Origin: Thermogutta terrifontis
GTDB lineage: Bacteria > Planctomycetota > Planctomycetia > Pirellulales > Thermoguttaceae
Direction: 5' to 3'
NCBI RefSeq assembly: GCF_002277955.1
Contig: NZ_CP018477.1
Location: forward strand, 3,183,206 to 3,247,205
DNA: 64,000 nt
Shown here: positions 62,672 through 64,000 of the stretch, piece after piece
Layout of the letters: the number at the start of each line of letters is the position of its first letter
Position numbering within the stretch: position 1 is the first letter of the stretch
The notes under the pieces: model-generated
The model's database searches: none
Told to the model about the DNA's origin: nothing
What the model saw: only the letters and a program-made list of their open reading frames with translations
Made by a program: the position numbers and the translations under genes

Positions 62672-64000
62672 TCATGGGGGTGGAATGCTCACGTGCTCTC
62701 GTAGCGACGCCACCAGTGCCGCAAACTTCCTGAGCTTAGAATCGGGCAGTGTGTGAGAAAGGCATTCCGCCATCCACGCCAGGCCCGCTGTGGGATCCTG
62801 CGAGACCGCCAGATAGACCGGCCCGCCGTACCTCGCGGGAAAGCCCAAACCGCACACGGCTGCCACGTCGATCATGGGCCACTCCTTAACAACGCCCTCT
62901 TGAACAAGCGACAATGCTTCCCCCACCATGGCAGCCAGGAGGCGTTCGCTCATTTGTTCCGTCACGCTTGTGGACGGGGTCGTCACCCACGGCGCCAGGA
63001 GTTTTTCCACGGTGGAGTCCGTCTCGGGGCTGGCGGTCCAGGAAGTGACGTCACTGTACTGATAGAATCCCCGGCCCGTTTTTCTTCCCAATCGCTTATG
63101 CTTGAGCAACGTCACGAGGATGGGGGAAGCTTGAATCCGATCGGGAAACGCCTCCCAGAGAATCCTGCCGGCTGCCCAAACTGTGTCGAGCCCGATTTCG
63201 TCCATGATCCGCAACGGTCCCATTGCAAAGCCCACGCGGAGGGCAGATTCATCGAGAGCTGGAATTCCGGCACCGTCGGCAAGTGATCGGAGGGCTTCGT
63301 CGAGGTACGCGAAAAGCAGTCGGTTGACGACAAACCCGGGAGAATCGGAAACCGTCAGCGGAAGTTTCCCCAGTGCCAGCGCCTGTCGCATGACAGAGAC
63401 CGCAAGCAAAGGCTCCGTCTGCCTGTGGCCAATGACTTCTACCACGGGGCGCTCGCGAACCGGATGCAGAAAATGCAACCCCATCAAGCGCTGAGGCCCG
63501 CGGAGCTCTTTCGCCAGACGACCCACCGGAATCGTGGACGTGTTCGTGAGAAAAACACGGTCCGGTGGTACCAAATCTTCCAGTTGCTTAAAGATCGCCT
63601 GTTTGAGGGGAAGATTCTCGGGCACGGCCTCGATGACGCACGCGCAATCGGCCAGGTGGTGCAAATCCGATGCGCAATGAAGATGTGAGAGAAAAGCGGA
63701 AATCTGGCTCGCATCTCTTATTTGAAACTCCAGTTCATGGCGAACGCGCTGCGGTGCGGTGGCCAGTGCCTCGGGGGCATTATCAAAGAGAACCACCTCG
63801 CATCCCCGGCGCAGATGGCACGCGGCTATGCTGATGCCCATCAGGCCAGCACCCACAATGCCGACGCGCGAGAATGGCGTCGGGGTGTTCTGAGCCACAC
63901 ACTCAAGGACAGAGGCGAGACTTTCTGGACTGAATGTTTCCGGAATCTGGCCAATGAGGTCTGTTGGTTCCCCCGCCTCACGAATCGCCCGTTGCAAGCA
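62672..64000 (-). CDS. 3-hydroxyacyl-CoA dehydrogenase, 5' end beyond the window
   Basis: At least 442 codons; the frame is still open at the window edge, and the first usable codon (TTG at 63997) is not a convincing start. NAD-dependent oxidation of 3-hydroxyacyl-CoA in fatty-acid beta-oxidation. The N-terminal NAD-binding domain shows VGIVGAGLMGISIAACHL, and NTSTIPVGRLA and GLHFLHPVRERPVVEVI follow. Two C-terminal helical domains are present (LGRKTGRGFYQYSD; LLAAMVGEALSLVQEGVV, GLGFPARYGGP). This is the dehydrogenase half of FadJ/FadB-type fusions. The missing N-terminus may therefore be an enoyl-CoA hydratase domain (inference). Confidence 0.88.
   Translation of the reverse strand, partial: CLQRAIREAGEPTDLIGQIPETFSPESLASVLECVAQNTPTPFSRVGIVGAGLMGISIAACHLRRGCEVVLFDNAPEALATAPQRVRHELEFQIRDASQISAFLSHLHCASDLHHLADCACVIEAVPENLPLKQAIFKQLEDLVPPDRVFLTNTSTIPVGRLAKELRGPQRLMGLHFLHPVRERPVVEVIGHRQTEPLLAVSVMRQALALGKLPLTVSDSPGFVVNRLLFAYLDEALRSLADGAGIPALDESALRVGFAMGPLRIMDEIGLDTVWAAGRILWEAFPDRIQASPILVTLLKHKRLGRKTGRGFYQYSDVTSWTASPETDSTVEKLLAPWVTTPSTSVTEQMSERLLAAMVGEALSLVQEGVVKEWPMIDVAAVCGLGFPARYGGPVYLAVSQDPTAGLAWMAECLSHTLPDSKLRKFAALVASLREHVSIPPP

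Noticed and set aside
1-64000. CRISPR arrays, tRNA and rRNA genes
   Set aside because: No regularly spaced direct repeats, no cloverleaf with a T-loop outside coding frames, and no rRNA-like conserved stretches were seen.

Overview
The window looks like chromosomal DNA of a Gram-negative, GC-rich planctomycete, most likely a Pirellulales/Thermogutta-like bacterium. This rests on gene content and style, not on a search. The signs are an exported Gfo/Idh/MocA oxidoreductase with a Tat signal, a sulfatase, a ThuA-like protein, an FGE-fold protein, a GlmU-like bifunctional enzyme, DUF1573, very large secreted Gly/Pro-rich proteins, a BamA-type Omp85 protein, and genes for Kdo and surface-glycan synthesis. 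No rRNA, tRNA, CRISPR array or prophage was recognised.

Layout. 1-1371 has no supportable gene. 1372-4175 is an exported trypsin-fold protease gene cut in two by a complete IS630-type element (2441-3709) flanked by a TA duplication. 4882-6498 carries a DNase I-fold protein with degenerate active-site motifs and an HD-domain hydrolase. 6587-9265 (minus) is a membrane pyrophosphatase with an unusually long internal insertion. 10067-17558 holds a Gly-rich exported protein and a divergent pair of large secreted proteins of unknown, carbohydrate-related look. 17762-20785 is BamA with a long Pro/Ser-rich linker.

20860-22583 is an AT-richer two-gene cassette (AAA/ABC-type ATPase plus an unrecognised 157-residue protein). 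It is the best candidate here for an undescribed, possibly defensive, system. 22681-29468 is an envelope-glycan block: kdsB, pyrG (which makes the CTP that KdsB uses), two GT4 glycosyltransferases and an O-antigen polymerase/ligase-like protein.

29701-36511 holds the Gfo/Idh/MocA oxidoreductase, the FGE-fold protein, an exported ApbE, an EamA transporter, an SDR and a ThuA-like protein. 37020-40390 is a two-gene minus-strand unit: DUF1573 protein followed by a 5'-nucleotidase-like/tetraheme cytochrome fusion. 40776-46311 has a PH-like membrane protein, a MATE transporter, a sulfatase with a discoidin-like tail and a CPBP protease.

46461-53621 (minus) is a coherent four-gene set: a beta-barrel-like outer-membrane protein, a double-GAF/HlyD hybrid, a HlyD adaptor and a PqqD-like/M50/HlyD hybrid. 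It resembles a planctomycete export or envelope-sensing machine. The right end has RNase D, a repeat-rich lipoprotein, the GlmU-like enzyme, a GH81 beta-1,3-glucanase and the 3' part of a 3-hydroxyacyl-CoA dehydrogenase that runs off the window.

Many starts were moved inward from the longest frame to fit a Shine-Dalgarno sequence or a signal peptide; the reason is given in each entry.
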